From Treponema_I sp045616125 (GTDB taxonomy: Bacteria > Spirochaetota > Spirochaetia > Treponematales > Treponemataceae), in NCBI GenBank assembly GCA_045616125.1, contig JAZLGC010000067.1, forward strand, positions 8,101-72,100: a DNA stretch of 64,000 nucleotides. The letters are read 5' to 3'. The notes under the pieces were generated by a model. That model saw only the letters and a program-made list of their open reading frames with translations, was not told where the DNA came from and made no database searches. This document shows, in pieces, positions 15,404-24,243 of this stretch (position 1 is its first letter; each line of letters begins with the position of its first letter). The position numbers and the translations under genes are program-made.

Positions 15404-17884
15404 TTACAGTGTTTCCAGGTTCCAGCTTACAGTGCGGAGAATATCGCCGAATACACCGGCAGCCGTTACGCCAGCCCCTGCACCATATCCACGGATAGTC
15501 ATTGGGATTGGTGTATAGCGTGCAGTGTGGAATACAAAGGCATTCTCACCGCCACGGATTGCATACAGCGGATGATTGCTGTCTACTTCAATCATACCAA
15601 CTGAACATTTACCGTCTTCAATGGTGGCACCCATGCGGAGAACTTTGCCCTCTTCCTTAAGATCTGCAATCTTCTTTTCAAAGTAGGCATCAACTTCCGG
15701 CAGTTTTTTCAGGAACTCATCTACAGAACCGGTGTCATCAAAGGTTTCTGGGAATACTTTGTTGATGACAACGTCAGACAGTTCAATTTCAAGACCGGCT
15801 TCACGAGCAATAATCAGTGCCTTACGTGCTACGTCAAGACCACCCAGGTCATCGCGTGGGTCAGGTTCGGTATAGCGTTTTTCGCGGGCTTCAAGCACTG
15901 CTTCTGAGAATTTGGCACCTTCATCAAGACGGCCAAAGATGTAGGAAAGGCTTCCTGACATGATACCGTAGAACCCGGTCAGACGGTCACCAGACTTGAA
16001 CAGGTTCTGCAGGGTATCGATAACGGGAAGACCGGCACCTACGTTGGTTTCATACAGGAAGCGGCGGTGCATTTTGTTGGCAGTAGCGCGCAGGTCTTTG
16101 TAAAACTGCATGCTCATACTGTTGGCACGTTTGTTGGGAGTTGCAATGGAAAGACCTGCGTTCAGAATGTCCAGGTAACGTTCCGGCAAGTCGTAACTGG
16201 CAGTACAGTCAACGAAGATAGGATTCAGCGGTTTTGTTCGCTGAACGAATTCCAGAATATCGTCTACATTACCGGGCTGAGCGTTGTTTGCCAGAGTTTC
16301 GCGCCAATTGGACAGCGGAATACCGTTCTCGTTCATCAGAAGGCCGTCAATGCTGGCTGCAGCAACAACTTTAATGTCAATGCCCTGAGAAAGCAGTTCT
16401 GACTGCTGGTCGCGGATCTGATCCAGAAGAGCTCCACCAATGTTACCAACACCAAAGGCAAATACTTCGATGGTCTGGGCAGTATTAAAGCAGAAGCGGT
16501 GTGCAACGCGGACGGCCGTATCGCCGTTTTCGCCGTTGATTACGGCAGAAATGGAACGTTCAGAAGATCCCTGTGCAATAGACAGAATGTTGATGTCCTG
16601 AGAAGCCAGTGCTTCAAAGAATTTGCCGGCAACACCACGTTTGTGTTTCATACCGTCACCAACGATGGATACGATGGCGCAGTTTTCTTTTGTTTCAATC
16701 AGGTTAATAACGTTTTCACGCAGTTCCAGTTCAAATTCAGCACCAAGTACTTCCTGTACGCGGCGGGCATCTTTCTGGTTTACACAGAAAGAAATGGTGT
16801 ATTCAGAAGAAGACTGGGTAATAAGCAGCATGCTGATGCCGGCACGGCTTACAGCAGCAAAGATGCGGGCAGCCATACCTGACTTACCCTTCATACCGGC
16901 GCCTGAAACACTGATAAGAGCGGTGTTTTTAAGACACGAAATACCACGAACTGAGCCGGTTTTACCGGATTCTGAAGTCTGAGGTCCAATGCGGGTACCT
17001 TTGCTGGCAGGATTCATACTGTTCAGGCTGTATACTTCAATGCCTTTTGCAGCCAGTGGTGCCAGAGTTTTAGGGTGCAGAACCTTTGAACCAAAGAACG
17101 AGAGTTCCATGGCTTCTTCATAACTCATTTCATCTACCATGATAGCATCTTTTACAACCCGTGGGTCTGCAGTGTAGATACCGTCAACATCGGTCCAGAA
17201 TTCTACTTTTGAAGCACCAAGGCCAACACCAACAAGGGCTGCAGAAAAATCCGAACCATTGCGGCCAAGAAGACCCATACGACCATCTTTGTAAGAACAG
17301 ATGAAACCGGGGAACAGCAGGATACGGGCACCGGCGCCAACGCTGCCGTCACGTACACGGGCGAAAGCCTGCATGGTACGGAGCATATCCGGGTCACCTT
17401 CTGCCTGGTTGCCATTGGTATAGATATATTTGCGACTGTCCAGAAGACATACGGTCTGGTCCTGTGCTTTAAGAACTGCTGCTACGATAGGAGCTGAAAG
17501 CTGTTCGCCTATACCCATGATACGGCAGTGAACTGAAGTTGGGCATTCACCGAATGCAGCAACTGCGGTAAGAAGTTTTTCGTATTCTGCTAAAACAGGC
17601 TCCAGCTGAGCCATAACGTCTTTTGCGTCAAATTTTGCAAGTGACTGGGCAATTTCGGCGCAGATGGTTTCGTGTGTGGTGCGGATAGAAGTGACATAGT
17701 CACCGGCGGTGCCGCCTTCAACAGCTTTATCGATACTTTCCTGAAGTTTGTTGCTGATGCCAGCTACGGCAGATACAACCACACTGATGCGATCTTCTTT
17801 TGCGCGTCCAATCATAATGGCAGCTGAATCAATAATGCGGCGGGCGCTGCCCATACTGGTTCCGCCGAATTTAAGCGTAATCAT
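15404..17884 (-). CDS. thrA: Bifunctional aspartokinase I / homoserine dehydrogenase
   Basis: 826 aa from ATG 17884, preceded by GAGAGGAA at ideal spacing; a reading 11 codons longer lacks a ribosome-binding site. The aspartokinase domain begins with LKFGGTSMGSA and contains GRNGSDFSAA. Two ACT domains follow (ISCLKNTALISVSG and IVSIVGDGMKHKRGVAGK). The homoserine dehydrogenase domain has a Rossmann start (EVFAFGVGNIGGALLDQI), TPNKRANS, and GAGLPVIDTLQNL. It catalyses the first and third steps of the common threonine/methionine pathway, probably under threonine feedback through the ACT domains. ilvN follows closely. Confidence 0.95.
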   Translation of the reverse strand: MITLKFGGTSMGSARRIIDSAAIMIGRAKEDRISVVVSAVAGISNKLQESIDKAVEGGTAGDYVTSIRTTHETICAEIAQSLAKFDAKDVMAQLEPVLAEYEKLLTAVAAFGECPTSVHCRIMGIGEQLSAPIVAAVLKAQDQTVCLLDSRKYIYTNGNQAEGDPDMLRTMQAFARVRDGSVGAGARILLFPGFICSYKDGRMGLLGRNGSDFSAALVGVGLGASKVEFWTDVDGIYTADPRVVKDAIMVDEMSYEEAMELSFFGSKVLHPKTLAPLAAKGIEVYSLNSMNPASKGTRIGPQTSESGKTGSVRGISCLKNTALISVSGAGMKGKSGMAARIFAAVSRAGISMLLITQSSSEYTISFCVNQKDARRVQEVLGAEFELELRENVINLIETKENCAIVSIVGDGMKHKRGVAGKFFEALASQDINILSIAQGSSERSISAVINGENGDTAVRVAHRFCFNTAQTIEVFAFGVGNIGGALLDQIRDQQSELLSQGIDIKVVAAASIDGLLMNENGIPLSNWRETLANNAQPGNVDDILEFVQRTKPLNPIFVDCTASYDLPERYLDILNAGLSIATPNKRANSMSMQFYKDLRATANKMHRRFLYETNVGAGLPVIDTLQNLFKSGDRLTGFYGIMSGSLSYIFGRLDEGAKFSEAVLEAREKRYTEPDPRDDLGGLDVARKALIIAREAGLEIELSDVVINKVFPETFDDTGSVDEFLKKLPEVDAYFEKKIADLKEEGKVLRMGATIEDGKCSVGMIEVDSNHPLYAIRGGENAFVFHTARYTPIPMTIRGYGAGAGVTAAGVFGDILRTVSWNLETL

Positions 17885-18048
17885 GAGATTCCTCTCTAAA
17901 ATAAGTAATGGCTTCATACTATCAGTTTTTCAATTATTATGCAATAAACTGTATATTTATGCATTTTTATTCATATCAGCGTTGTTAATTAAATATGGGT
18001 TACAGGATGGCTATTTTGCGCTACTATAAAGAAAAAGGGAGAAAAACA

Positions 18049-19287
18049 ATGGAAAATGTAGATTCAAGTGAATTTTTAGGTGATCTTACACCAAATGCAA
18101 ATGAAAACCTGATAAACGGTTACTCTTTCAAACAGATTGGCTCAATTACCAAATATGTAGAACCAGTCAGCGGTGAAAACTCTATCGAAATGCTGGTAGA
18201 ACTGTTCCAGAATGATCCGGAACTTACTGCTGTTCCTATTGAAGAAATGGACCATGTAATTGGTGTTATTGACCGGAAAACAGTACAGGCTGCTACAAAC
18301 TCAACCTGGAAGCGTCTTACCAGCGGTAACATTTCTTCGTACGTTACCCACATCAATACCGTGCTGTATGCCCACGAATATATTGAAAAATCAATGCAGA
18401 AAGTAAGCTCCATTAATCGAGAAACCGGTGTTATGTATTTTTCTGTTTTCAACAGCCGTACATTCCTGGGAATTGTTTCCCTTGATGACTTTCTGCAGCG
18501 TATCGCCGATATCCGTGAACAGGATTTGGAAAAAGCAGCTCTGATTCAGAAGAACCTGTTGCCATCTGATGACAAAATTGACGCTCTGCCTTTTGAAATC
18601 ATGGCATTCAACCGCATGGCAAATACATTGGGTGGAGACTTTTATACCACCGATAAAATTGCCGAAAACCAGTATTACATTGCCTGTTATGATGTTTCAG
18701 GAAAAAACGTTGCAGCAAGTCTGGTTACTGTTGCATTGGGAGCATTCTTCAAGCCGCTTAAAATGCTGAAAAACCGGCCGACCAATCCACTGGAACTGGT
18801 GGCCATGCTTGATAAATATCTGGAACAGATTGTCCCCATGGGAACCTTTGTAACTGCAGCTATCTGTTTTTTTGATATGGAACGCAAGCAGATGTACGTA
18901 TTCAACTGCGGTCATACTACTGTCTACAGTCTTTTTAAGGATGATGCAAACAGCGTAAAAATGGCAGCCATTAAGCCGGGTCTTCCACCGTTAGGAATGG
19001 GTTCTGTTGCAAAAGCGCTGCAGGAATGCGCCAACCAGGAAAAGAAACCTTTTTCAGCCCTGCCGGTTAAGGAAAACATGCATCTGGAACTGTATTCTGA
19101 TGGTTTTACTGATATGATTAACGAAGAAGGTGTCCGCTACGATGACGCACGGGCGAAGGAATTTTTCATCAATCTGTACAACACCTCACTTGCAGATTCA
19201 CGCAAAGCTACAACAGATACTGTTGATAAATGGACCGAGCGGTGTATGCTGACTGATGACATAACTGTTCTGGATATCAGATTATAA
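18049..19287 (+). CDS. RsbU/SpoIIE-type PP2C phosphatase with CBS-like N-terminus
   Basis: 412 aa from ATG 18049 (GGGAG 7 bases upstream; longer readings lack a ribosome-binding site). The N-terminal part (about 20-150) looks like a CBS pair (ELTAVPIEEMDHVIGVIDRK). A linker helix, LEKAALIQKNLLP, leads into the PP2C domain: GGDFYTTDKIAENQYYIACYDVSGKN, FNCGHTT, LYSDGFTDMINEEG and DDITVLDIRL at the end supply the metal-binding Asp residues. Such proteins dephosphorylate anti-sigma-antagonists in partner-switching cascades; no anti-sigma partner is seen nearby. A perfect hairpin spans the stop codon. Confidence 0.88.
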   Translation: MENVDSSEFLGDLTPNANENLINGYSFKQIGSITKYVEPVSGENSIEMLVELFQNDPELTAVPIEEMDHVIGVIDRKTVQAATNSTWKRLTSGNISSYVTHINTVLYAHEYIEKSMQKVSSINRETGVMYFSVFNSRTFLGIVSLDDFLQRIADIREQDLEKAALIQKNLLPSDDKIDALPFEIMAFNRMANTLGGDFYTTDKIAENQYYIACYDVSGKNVAASLVTVALGAFFKPLKMLKNRPTNPLELVAMLDKYLEQIVPMGTFVTAAICFFDMERKQMYVFNCGHTTVYSLFKDDANSVKMAAIKPGLPPLGMGSVAKALQECANQEKKPFSALPVKENMHLELYSDGFTDMINEEGVRYDDARAKEFFINLYNTSLADSRKATTDTVDKWTERCMLTDDITVLDIRL

Positions 19288-19299
19288 TATCCAGAACAG
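19265..19299. terminator. Perfect 13-bp hairpin across the stop codon of the phosphatase gene
   Basis: Arms CTGTTCTGGATAT (19265-19277) and ATATCCAGAACAG (19287-19299) with a 9-nt loop. The TAA stop lies at the base of the right arm. No U-tract follows on either strand, so it may block 3' exonucleases or collisions between the two convergent genes rather than act as a classical terminator. Confidence 0.6.
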
Positions 19300-19311
19300 A
19301 AAAATCAGCGA

Positions 19312-20355
19312 TTACTGGATATCGATGTACCCGGCAATGTACTCGGAAGCTCCAAGGGCATATTCTACCGGGTCTACAGAACTGAAGTCCCACAGGTAAC
19401 AGCATAATTCACCGTTAACTGCAGTATCGGCCATCAGATACAACCAGACCGGTTCACCAGGAACGTAGTACTCAGCAAGAGCATCTGCCATGTAATCGTT
19501 GACAAATACCTGCAGTGGAACTGAGTCAAATGTAATGCCAATGCTCTGGGTGTCTGGGAACTGGCGCATAATCAAGAGCTGTGTGGCAGGACTTAACTCT
19601 GTAGCAAATACACTGGGTGAAGAGGGATAATCATCAAGGACACTCTGGATGCAGAACATCATACGTGGATAAGAGTTCATGGACATTCTTCCATTCTGAT
19701 ATTCGCTGTATCCATGTTCGTAGATTTCCCTCAATGACTCCGGCTGATCCCAGAATTCGTATCCGTCATCGGCGTCTGCCAGAGGCTGAAAATCCAGCAT
19801 AGTATTCATCTGGAGCACACCGATACCAAAGTAATACCAGTTACCGATTTTCTGTGGAGGAAAACCGGAATCGAGCAATGTCAGAACCAGGTAAGGATCA
19901 AAGGTGGCACAGCGCACATTGAGCATTACTTCTGACGAGCTGGTAACTCCGAGAACGATATCCGCATCATCAAGATAATCACCAATCGATACATTCCCGT
20001 TATCGATTACACCACCAAAGAGAACCTGAAGAGGAACTGAAGTCTTTTTACCTTCAAACCAGTATTCGTATTCTGTTTCAAATACCATTGAATCAGGGCC
20101 AAAAGGTGATGGAAGTCCAATATTTCCAATCTGAACCAAGGTTCCAGCAACTGGCAGCAGAGCGTTGTCGCCGGGAGTTACGTTGGCTGATGCGGTGGTC
20201 ATGGATACATCACCTTTCTGCGCAGGAACAGACGATACAGGAAAACTGTTCTGAACGGGAGCTGCCGGTTTTGATGCACAGCCGGTAATTACAAAGATGA
20301 GTGACATAAAAAGGGCTGCTGCAACAATCAGTTTTGACTGAGACATATGATTCAT
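19312..20355 (-). CDS. Lipoprotein of unknown function
   Basis: 347 aa. A type II signal peptide ends in the lipobox VITGC (Cys about 26), preceded by SKLIVAAALFMSLIFV, and is followed by a Pro/Ser/Ala-rich tether. The mature part is beta-rich and acidic with no recognised motif; segments such as FETEYEYWFEGKKTSVPLQV and VPLQVFVNDYMADALAEYYV look like repeated ligand-binding or adhesin strands. A GAGG ribosome-binding site lies 6 bases from the ATG. It is convergent with the phosphatase gene and divergent from purC. Envelope location follows from the lipobox; function is unknown. Confidence 0.75.
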   Translation of the reverse strand: MNHMSQSKLIVAAALFMSLIFVITGCASKPAAPVQNSFPVSSVPAQKGDVSMTTASANVTPGDNALLPVAGTLVQIGNIGLPSPFGPDSMVFETEYEYWFEGKKTSVPLQVLFGGVIDNGNVSIGDYLDDADIVLGVTSSSEVMLNVRCATFDPYLVLTLLDSGFPPQKIGNWYYFGIGVLQMNTMLDFQPLADADDGYEFWDQPESLREIYEHGYSEYQNGRMSMNSYPRMMFCIQSVLDDYPSSPSVFATELSPATQLLIMRQFPDTQSIGITFDSVPLQVFVNDYMADALAEYYVPGEPVWLYLMADTAVNGELCCYLWDFSSVDPVEYALGASEYIAGYIDIQ

Positions 20356-20446
20356 TACATACCTCGTTGTTTATTAAAATTACTTTTATGTATAACTGAA
20401 TAATTACTGAAAATCAAGGTAGTTGCGCTGCAGCTTCTGCTGCCCT

Positions 20447-20474
20447 TTTACATTTTGCTGACATATGGTACAGT
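20447..20474 (+). promoter_or_regulatory. Candidate purC promoter
   Basis: TTTACA (20447-20452), 16-bp spacer, TACAGT (20469-20474). Transcription would start near 20481, giving a leader of about 48 nt that carries the GAGG ribosome-binding site of purC. Confidence 0.5.
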
Positions 20475-20528
20475 CTGATAGAAATTCTTGCGGTATTTCC
20501 GCTCGTGCTGCGGCACACAGAGGACGAC

Positions 20529-21380
20529 ATGAAAAAGATTATTTCCGGCAAAGTACGCGAAGTGTACGATCTTGAAGACGGCAGAATGGTAATTGTTACC
20601 ACTGACCGTATCTCTGCTTTTGACGTTATTCTTCCAACCATGATTACAGACAAGGGTAAGGTTCTGAACGCTCTTTCTAACTTCTGGTTTGATTACACCA
20701 AAGACATTGTAAAAAGCCACATGATTTCTTCTGATCTGGCTGATATGCCTGCAGAATTCCAGAAGCCCGAATTTGAAGGCCGCACCATTCTGGTTAAAAA
20801 ACTGAAGATGCTGCCCTACGAAGTAATCGTTCGCGGTTACATGTTCGGTTCCATGTACGAAGCCTACAAAAAAGGCGAACCATTCCTGGGCCACAGTTTT
20901 GACAAGGAATACCATCAGGCAGAAAAACTTGCTGAACCTATTGTTACCCCAAGCACCAAGGCTGCTGAAGGTCACGATATCAACGTTACCCTTGAATACA
21001 TGAAGAACGACCTGGGCAAAGAACTGGGAACCAAAGTTGCGGAAACTGCCCTGGCTGTGTACAAAAAATGCTATGAACACGCTGCTAAAAACGGTATCAT
21101 CATTGCTGATACTAAATTTGAGTTCGGTCTTGATGAAAACGGCGAACTGGTTCTGGCTGACGAAGTTCTGACTCCAGACTCTTCACGGTTCTGGGATGCT
21201 TCAAAATATGCCGTAGATACCAGCCCGGCTTCTTACGACAAACAGTTCGTACGCGACTGGCTGAAAGCAAACAATCTGGCAGGTGATCCTTCGATTAAGG
21301 AAGTGCCTGCTGACGTTGTTGAGCAGACTGCTGCCATTTACCGCGAATGTGTAAAACGCATTACCGGACAGGAACTGTAA
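20529..21380 (+). CDS. purC: Phosphoribosylaminoimidazole-succinocarboxamide synthase
   Basis: 283 aa from ATG 20529, preceded by GAGG; the upstream in-frame ATG lacks a site. SAICAR synthetase hallmarks are clear: SGKVREVYDLEDGRMVIVTTDRISAFDV at the N-terminus (motif split across strands 1-3), the RGYMFGSMYEAYKKGE loop, IADTKFEFGLDENG (catalytic/metal residues) and LADEVLTPDSSRFW. It makes SAICAR from CAIR and aspartate in purine synthesis. The next gene begins 3 bp after the stop, forming a short operon with a NifX-like protein. Confidence 0.95.
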   Translation: MKKIISGKVREVYDLEDGRMVIVTTDRISAFDVILPTMITDKGKVLNALSNFWFDYTKDIVKSHMISSDLADMPAEFQKPEFEGRTILVKKLKMLPYEVIVRGYMFGSMYEAYKKGEPFLGHSFDKEYHQAEKLAEPIVTPSTKAAEGHDINVTLEYMKNDLGKELGTKVAETALAVYKKCYEHAAKNGIIIADTKFEFGLDENGELVLADEVLTPDSSRFWDASKYAVDTSPASYDKQFVRDWLKANNLAGDPSIKEVPADVVEQTAAIYRECVKRITGQEL

Positions 21381-21383
21381 AAC

Positions 21384-21827
21384 ATGACTTTTACTGCTAT
21401 TTCTAAAGATGGCGCCGCTAAAGAAACCGGCGCTATCCGAATCGCTGTTACCGTTGAAAACGGCGAAGTATTCCAGCACTTTGGACACAGTGAACAGTTT
21501 CTGTTCTGCGATGTGGTAAACGGTAACATTATCAAGCGCCAGATTGTTCCAACTAATGGCAAGGGACATGGCGCCCTTGCTGCTTTCTTGAAAGAAAATC
21601 TGGTTAACAAGGTTATCTGCGGCGGCATTGGCGGCGGTGCTCAGGATGCCCTGAAAGAAGCCGGTATTGCCATTTTTGGTGGAGTTACCGGTAACGCTGA
21701 AGCTGCTGCTCTGGCACTGGCTGCCGGTACTCTGGAATACAATCCTGCCGTACACTGTGACCACCATGACCATGGAGAAGAGCACAGTTGTGGCAGCCAC
21801 GATTGCGGAAGCCACAGCTGCCACTAA
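21384..21827 (+). CDS. NifX/NafY-family (dinitrogenase FeMo-cofactor type) protein with His/Cys-rich tail
   Basis: 147 aa. The domain RIAVTVENGEVFQHFGHSEQF..VICGGIGGGAQDALKEAGI is typical of the NifX/NafY/NifB-C-terminal fold, which binds metal clusters. The C-terminal 24 residues are rich in His, Cys and Gly (HCDHHDHGEEH, then two CGSHDCG/SHSCH-like units), suggesting metal storage or delivery. No nitrogenase genes occur in the window; such proteins are common in anaerobes outside nitrogen fixation. It follows purC by 3 bp, so it is probably cotranscribed. Confidence 0.85.
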   Translation: MTFTAISKDGAAKETGAIRIAVTVENGEVFQHFGHSEQFLFCDVVNGNIIKRQIVPTNGKGHGALAAFLKENLVNKVICGGIGGGAQDALKEAGIAIFGGVTGNAEAAALALAAGTLEYNPAVHCDHHDHGEEHSCGSHDCGSHSCH

Positions 21828-21834
21828 TCCTGAA

Positions 21835-21866
21835 TAAGTGATGATGCTTTTATAACAGTCACCACT
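21835..21866. terminator. Imperfect hairpin between convergent genes
   Basis: AAGTGATGA and TCACCACTT can pair over 9 positions with one mismatch, separated by 14 bases. Located between the NifX-like gene and a convergent gene, it could serve both strands. A run of six Ts lies about 10 bases beyond its right side. Confidence 0.4.
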
Positions 21867-21871
21867 TGCAA

Positions 21872-22333
21872 TCAGATTTTTTCAAAAAGGGTAAATTCAT
21901 CACGGTAAGGACCACCTTGCATCTTGATGTAATTTCCCTTTTTTGCATCTACTGCAAACTGAATTTTCCAGTTGCCCTTGTACCGGTTCTTTGCTCCTGA
22001 ACCAGCAGATGAAAAATCTGTTTCAAATTCCTCACCATCTTCAATTTCAAGTAAGTAATAATCTACACAGTTTCCAATTACCAGAGCTCCGGTTTTTGCA
22101 TTATGGTTGGTACATACGTATTCGTATCTTTCAGTTTTGCAGTTTTCGTATTCCAGATTAATTTTGCAACCGGTAATGGCGTCGTCAGTGCCGGTAAAAG
22201 TAACTGTCATTACACAATCATCATCAATTGGCGAAGAAATGGTATTTTCATACGTTTTATTGCTGATTGTAGCCTGTGCAAATACAGAGACAGACAGCAA
22301 TGCTGCCAGAATCAAAAGTACTGTTTTTTTCAT
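21872..22333 (-). CDS. Small secreted protein, function unknown
   Basis: 153 aa from ATG 22333, chosen because AAGGAG lies 7 bases upstream and the signal peptide (MKKTVLLILAALLSVSVFA) starts there. The mature part is a compact beta-rich domain with paired Cys residues (CVMTV, CKINLEYENCKTERYEYVC, NCVDYY) that could form disulphides. No family recognised. Upstream (22380-22425) an 8-bp inverted repeat TATATGCG/CGCATATA with a smaller hairpin inside may be its regulatory region. Confidence 0.65.
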   Translation of the reverse strand: MKKTVLLILAALLSVSVFAQATISNKTYENTISSPIDDDCVMTVTFTGTDDAITGCKINLEYENCKTERYEYVCTNHNAKTGALVIGNCVDYYLLEIEDGEEFETDFSSAGSGAKNRYKGNWKIQFAVDAKKGNYIKMQGGPYRDEFTLFEKI

Positions 22334-22448
22334 TTGTATACTCCTTAAACGCCACCGCGGCAACGGTCACACATGTATATGCGATATCGCAGCTTACGAA
22401 GCAGCGCATATAATTGCTTTATTATAGGTACAACTGAGCTGGTTGTAA

Positions 22449-23375
22449 TCAATTCTGGAACAGTGGCGTTGAGTAATAACGGTCACCGCTATCCGGCAGC
22501 AGGGCTACGATAGTTTTGCCGGCGTTTTCCGGACGCTGTGCCAGCTGGATGGCGGCTTTAAGAGCAGCACCGGATGAAATGCCGCAGAGGACTCCTTCTG
22601 TCTTACCGAGCATTTTTGCCGTTTCAAAAGCATCATCATTTTCTATGCAGATAACTTCATCATAGATACTGCGGTTCAAGAGGGCTGGAACAAAGTTGGC
22701 GCCGATACCCTGAATTTTATGAGGCCCTGCCTTACCGGTACTTAACAGGGGACTTGCTGCCGGTTCTACGGCAACTACTTTCAGATCCGGCTTTTTGAAC
22801 TTCAGATATTCACCGTTACCGGTTATAGTACCGCCGGTTCCAACTGCTGATACAAAAATATCCAGTTTGCCGTCGCAGTCTTCCCAGATTTCAGGTCCGG
22901 TAGTATCGCGGTGAGCCTGGGCGTTGGCCTGGTTTTCAAACTGACCGGCAATAATGCTGCCGGGAGTTGCGGCATGTAATTCTTCTGCCTTTGCAACAGA
23001 ACCGGCCATGCCTTCTGCCCCTGGGGTCAGCACGATTTCTGCACCGTAAGCCTTCAGGATATTAATACGTTCAACGCTCATGGTATCCGGCATAGTAAGA
23101 ATCAGCTTATAGCCGCGGACAGCACAAATCAGAGCCAGCCCGATACCGGTGTTGCCGCTGGTAGGTTCAATGATGGTGGCACCGGGCTTCAGGAGTCCGC
23201 GTTTTTCTGCATCGTTTACCATACTGAGCGCAGCACGGTCTTTGGTACTTCCTGCCGGGTTCAGAAATTCAAGTTTCACCAGAATTCTGGCCTTCAGATC
23301 CAGATTTTCTTCTATGCGCTGCACTTCCAGCAGCGGGGTGCGGCCGATGGCCTGGGTAATATCAGTAATGAACAT
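22449..23375 (-). CDS. cysK: Cysteine synthase A (O-acetylserine sulfhydrylase)
   Basis: 308 aa, typical length. The PLP lysine lies in LNPAGSTKDRAA, the PLP-phosphate/substrate loop in PTSGNTGIGLA, and the late serine loop in GISSGAALKAA. It converts O-acetylserine and sulfide to cysteine. There is no Shine-Dalgarno at normal spacing: AGGAGG is about 20 bases away and inside the promoter spacer. A -10 element ends 6 bases before the ATG, so the mRNA is predicted to be leaderless. It is co-directional with the downstream small secreted protein but separated by about 115 bp. Confidence 0.95.
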   Translation of the reverse strand: MFITDITQAIGRTPLLEVQRIEENLDLKARILVKLEFLNPAGSTKDRAALSMVNDAEKRGLLKPGATIIEPTSGNTGIGLALICAVRGYKLILTMPDTMSVERINILKAYGAEIVLTPGAEGMAGSVAKAEELHAATPGSIIAGQFENQANAQAHRDTTGPEIWEDCDGKLDIFVSAVGTGGTITGNGEYLKFKKPDLKVVAVEPAASPLLSTGKAGPHKIQGIGANFVPALLNRSIYDEVICIENDDAFETAKMLGKTEGVLCGISSGAALKAAIQLAQRPENAGKTIVALLPDSGDRYYSTPLFQN

Positions 23376-23410
23376 ACGGTAAGTATACTGAGTATCCTCC
23401 TGCTACTCAA
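23376..23410 (-). promoter_or_regulatory. cysK promoter, predicted leaderless
   Basis: Minus strand: TTGAGT (23405-23410), 17-bp spacer, TATACT (23382-23387), then TACCGT and the ATG. The predicted first transcribed base is the A of the start codon. The element overlaps the 3' end of the PIN-domain gene. Confidence 0.6.
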
Positions 23411-23837
23411 ACCAGTTTTCCAGATTCAACCCCGGAATTCCTTCAAAATCTGAGCAATTTCTGGTTACCAGAATCATATTCTGGGAAATGGCCAGTGATG
23501 CAATCTGTAAATCAATGAAAGGACGGATAGTTTCTTTGGCTTCAGTGGCAATCCGTAAATCAGCAAATATACTGGCTGCGAAATCATCAAAACCAAGAAC
23601 CGGAAACATTGGCTGTACCACATCATATATAAAATGGAACAACCGTTCCTTCTTTTTCTTTTCACCATCACTTGTTTCAGGAAGCTTTTTCTGACCATAT
23701 AACAGTTCAGACCAGGTAAAACAGGAAATTGCAGAGAACTGCAGATTTTCTACTATTTTATTTACCGCCCGCTGATCAGGCCTTACTTTATTCAACTCTG
23801 AAACAATATTGGTATCAAGCAGATAAAACGGTTTCAT
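23403..23837 (-). CDS. VapC-type PIN-domain toxin
   Basis: 144 aa. PIN acidic residues are visible in FYLLDTNIVSELNK (first Asp), the Glu of FTWSELLYGQKK, and late DLQIASLAIS with LVTRNCSDFEGI. These form the metal-dependent ribonuclease site typical of VapC. The gene overlaps the upstream antitoxin by 4 bp (ATGA-type), the normal VapBC arrangement. It presumably cleaves tRNA or other RNA when not bound by the antitoxin; the target is unknown. Confidence 0.9.
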   Translation of the reverse strand: MKPFYLLDTNIVSELNKVRPDQRAVNKIVENLQFSAISCFTWSELLYGQKKLPETSDGEKKKKERLFHFIYDVVQPMFPVLGFDDFAASIFADLRIATEAKETIRPFIDLQIASLAISQNMILVTRNCSDFEGIPGLNLENWFE

Positions 23838-24118
23838 AACTCTATCGCCCGATAACCAAAGTCACCCTTTCTGCCTGATTCCAGCGACAGAACATCATCA
23901 TCGGTTAATCCATATGAATCCGGATACCGTGAATTAAGCAATTCCATTCTTTTATGGAACAATCTGGCGGCGGAATCGCTCTGTTTTTCAAACTGTTCAC
24001 AACCCACCAGATATGCGGCTGGTTTATCATGTTTGCAAATTTCTACGGCCTCACCACTCTGCGCTATGAGTACATATTCTGACAGCTTGTTTTTTACTTC
24101 ATATAACGGAGCCTTCAT
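23834..24118 (-). CDS. Phd/YefM-type antitoxin
   Basis: 94 aa from ATG 24118, which has GAGG at 6 bases; a reading from 24148 starts inside the promoter. MKAPLYEVKNKLSEYVLIAQSGE..ICKHDKPAAYLV is the Phd/YefM DNA-binding fold (helix then KHxKPAAYL). The C-terminal part would mask the PIN toxin. The promoter just upstream holds two TATAGCTATA palindromes 20 bp apart, fitting autoregulation. Confidence 0.88.
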   Translation of the reverse strand: MKAPLYEVKNKLSEYVLIAQSGEAVEICKHDKPAAYLVGCEQFEKQSDSAARLFHKRMELLNSRYPDSYGLTDDDVLSLESGRKGDFGYRAIEL

Positions 24119-24136
24119 ATCTTGCCTCTTGAATGT

Positions 24137-24179
24137 ATAGTACATCATTTATAGCTATATGTCAAATTTTATAGCTATA
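24137..24179 (-). promoter_or_regulatory. Toxin-antitoxin promoter with two TATAGCTATA operators
   Basis: Minus strand: TTGACA (24160-24165), 17-bp spacer, TACTAT (24137-24142). The perfect palindrome TATAGCTATA occupies the spacer (24150-24159) and recurs just upstream of the -35 (24170-24179), exactly 20 bp apart on the same DNA face. This is a textbook layout for cooperative repression by the Phd-type antitoxin. Confidence 0.75.
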
Positions 24180-24186
24180 TTTACAC

Positions 24187-24243
24187 TTACAAATTGTAAA
24201 CTTTTTACTTTACAATTTGCAAACTTACTATTACACTGAACCT
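24187..24243 (+). promoter_or_regulatory. Promoter-operator of the HTH/PIN pair, predicted leaderless
   Basis: TTTACA (24209-24214), 17-bp spacer, TACACT (24232-24237), GAACCT, then ATG 24244. Inverted elements CTTACAAATTGTAAA (24187-24201) and TTTACAATTTGCAAA (24209-24223) cover the -35 and are likely autorepressor sites. Confidence 0.65.

Noticed and set aside
20448..21080. Long open frame opposite purC
   Set aside because: It is a codon-usage shadow of purC; composition is rich in Phe/His/Val without domain or signal, and it lacks a ribosome-binding site.
21384..21827. Nitrogen fixation function
   Set aside because: Only a NifX/NafY-type domain is present; no nif structural or assembly genes are nearby.
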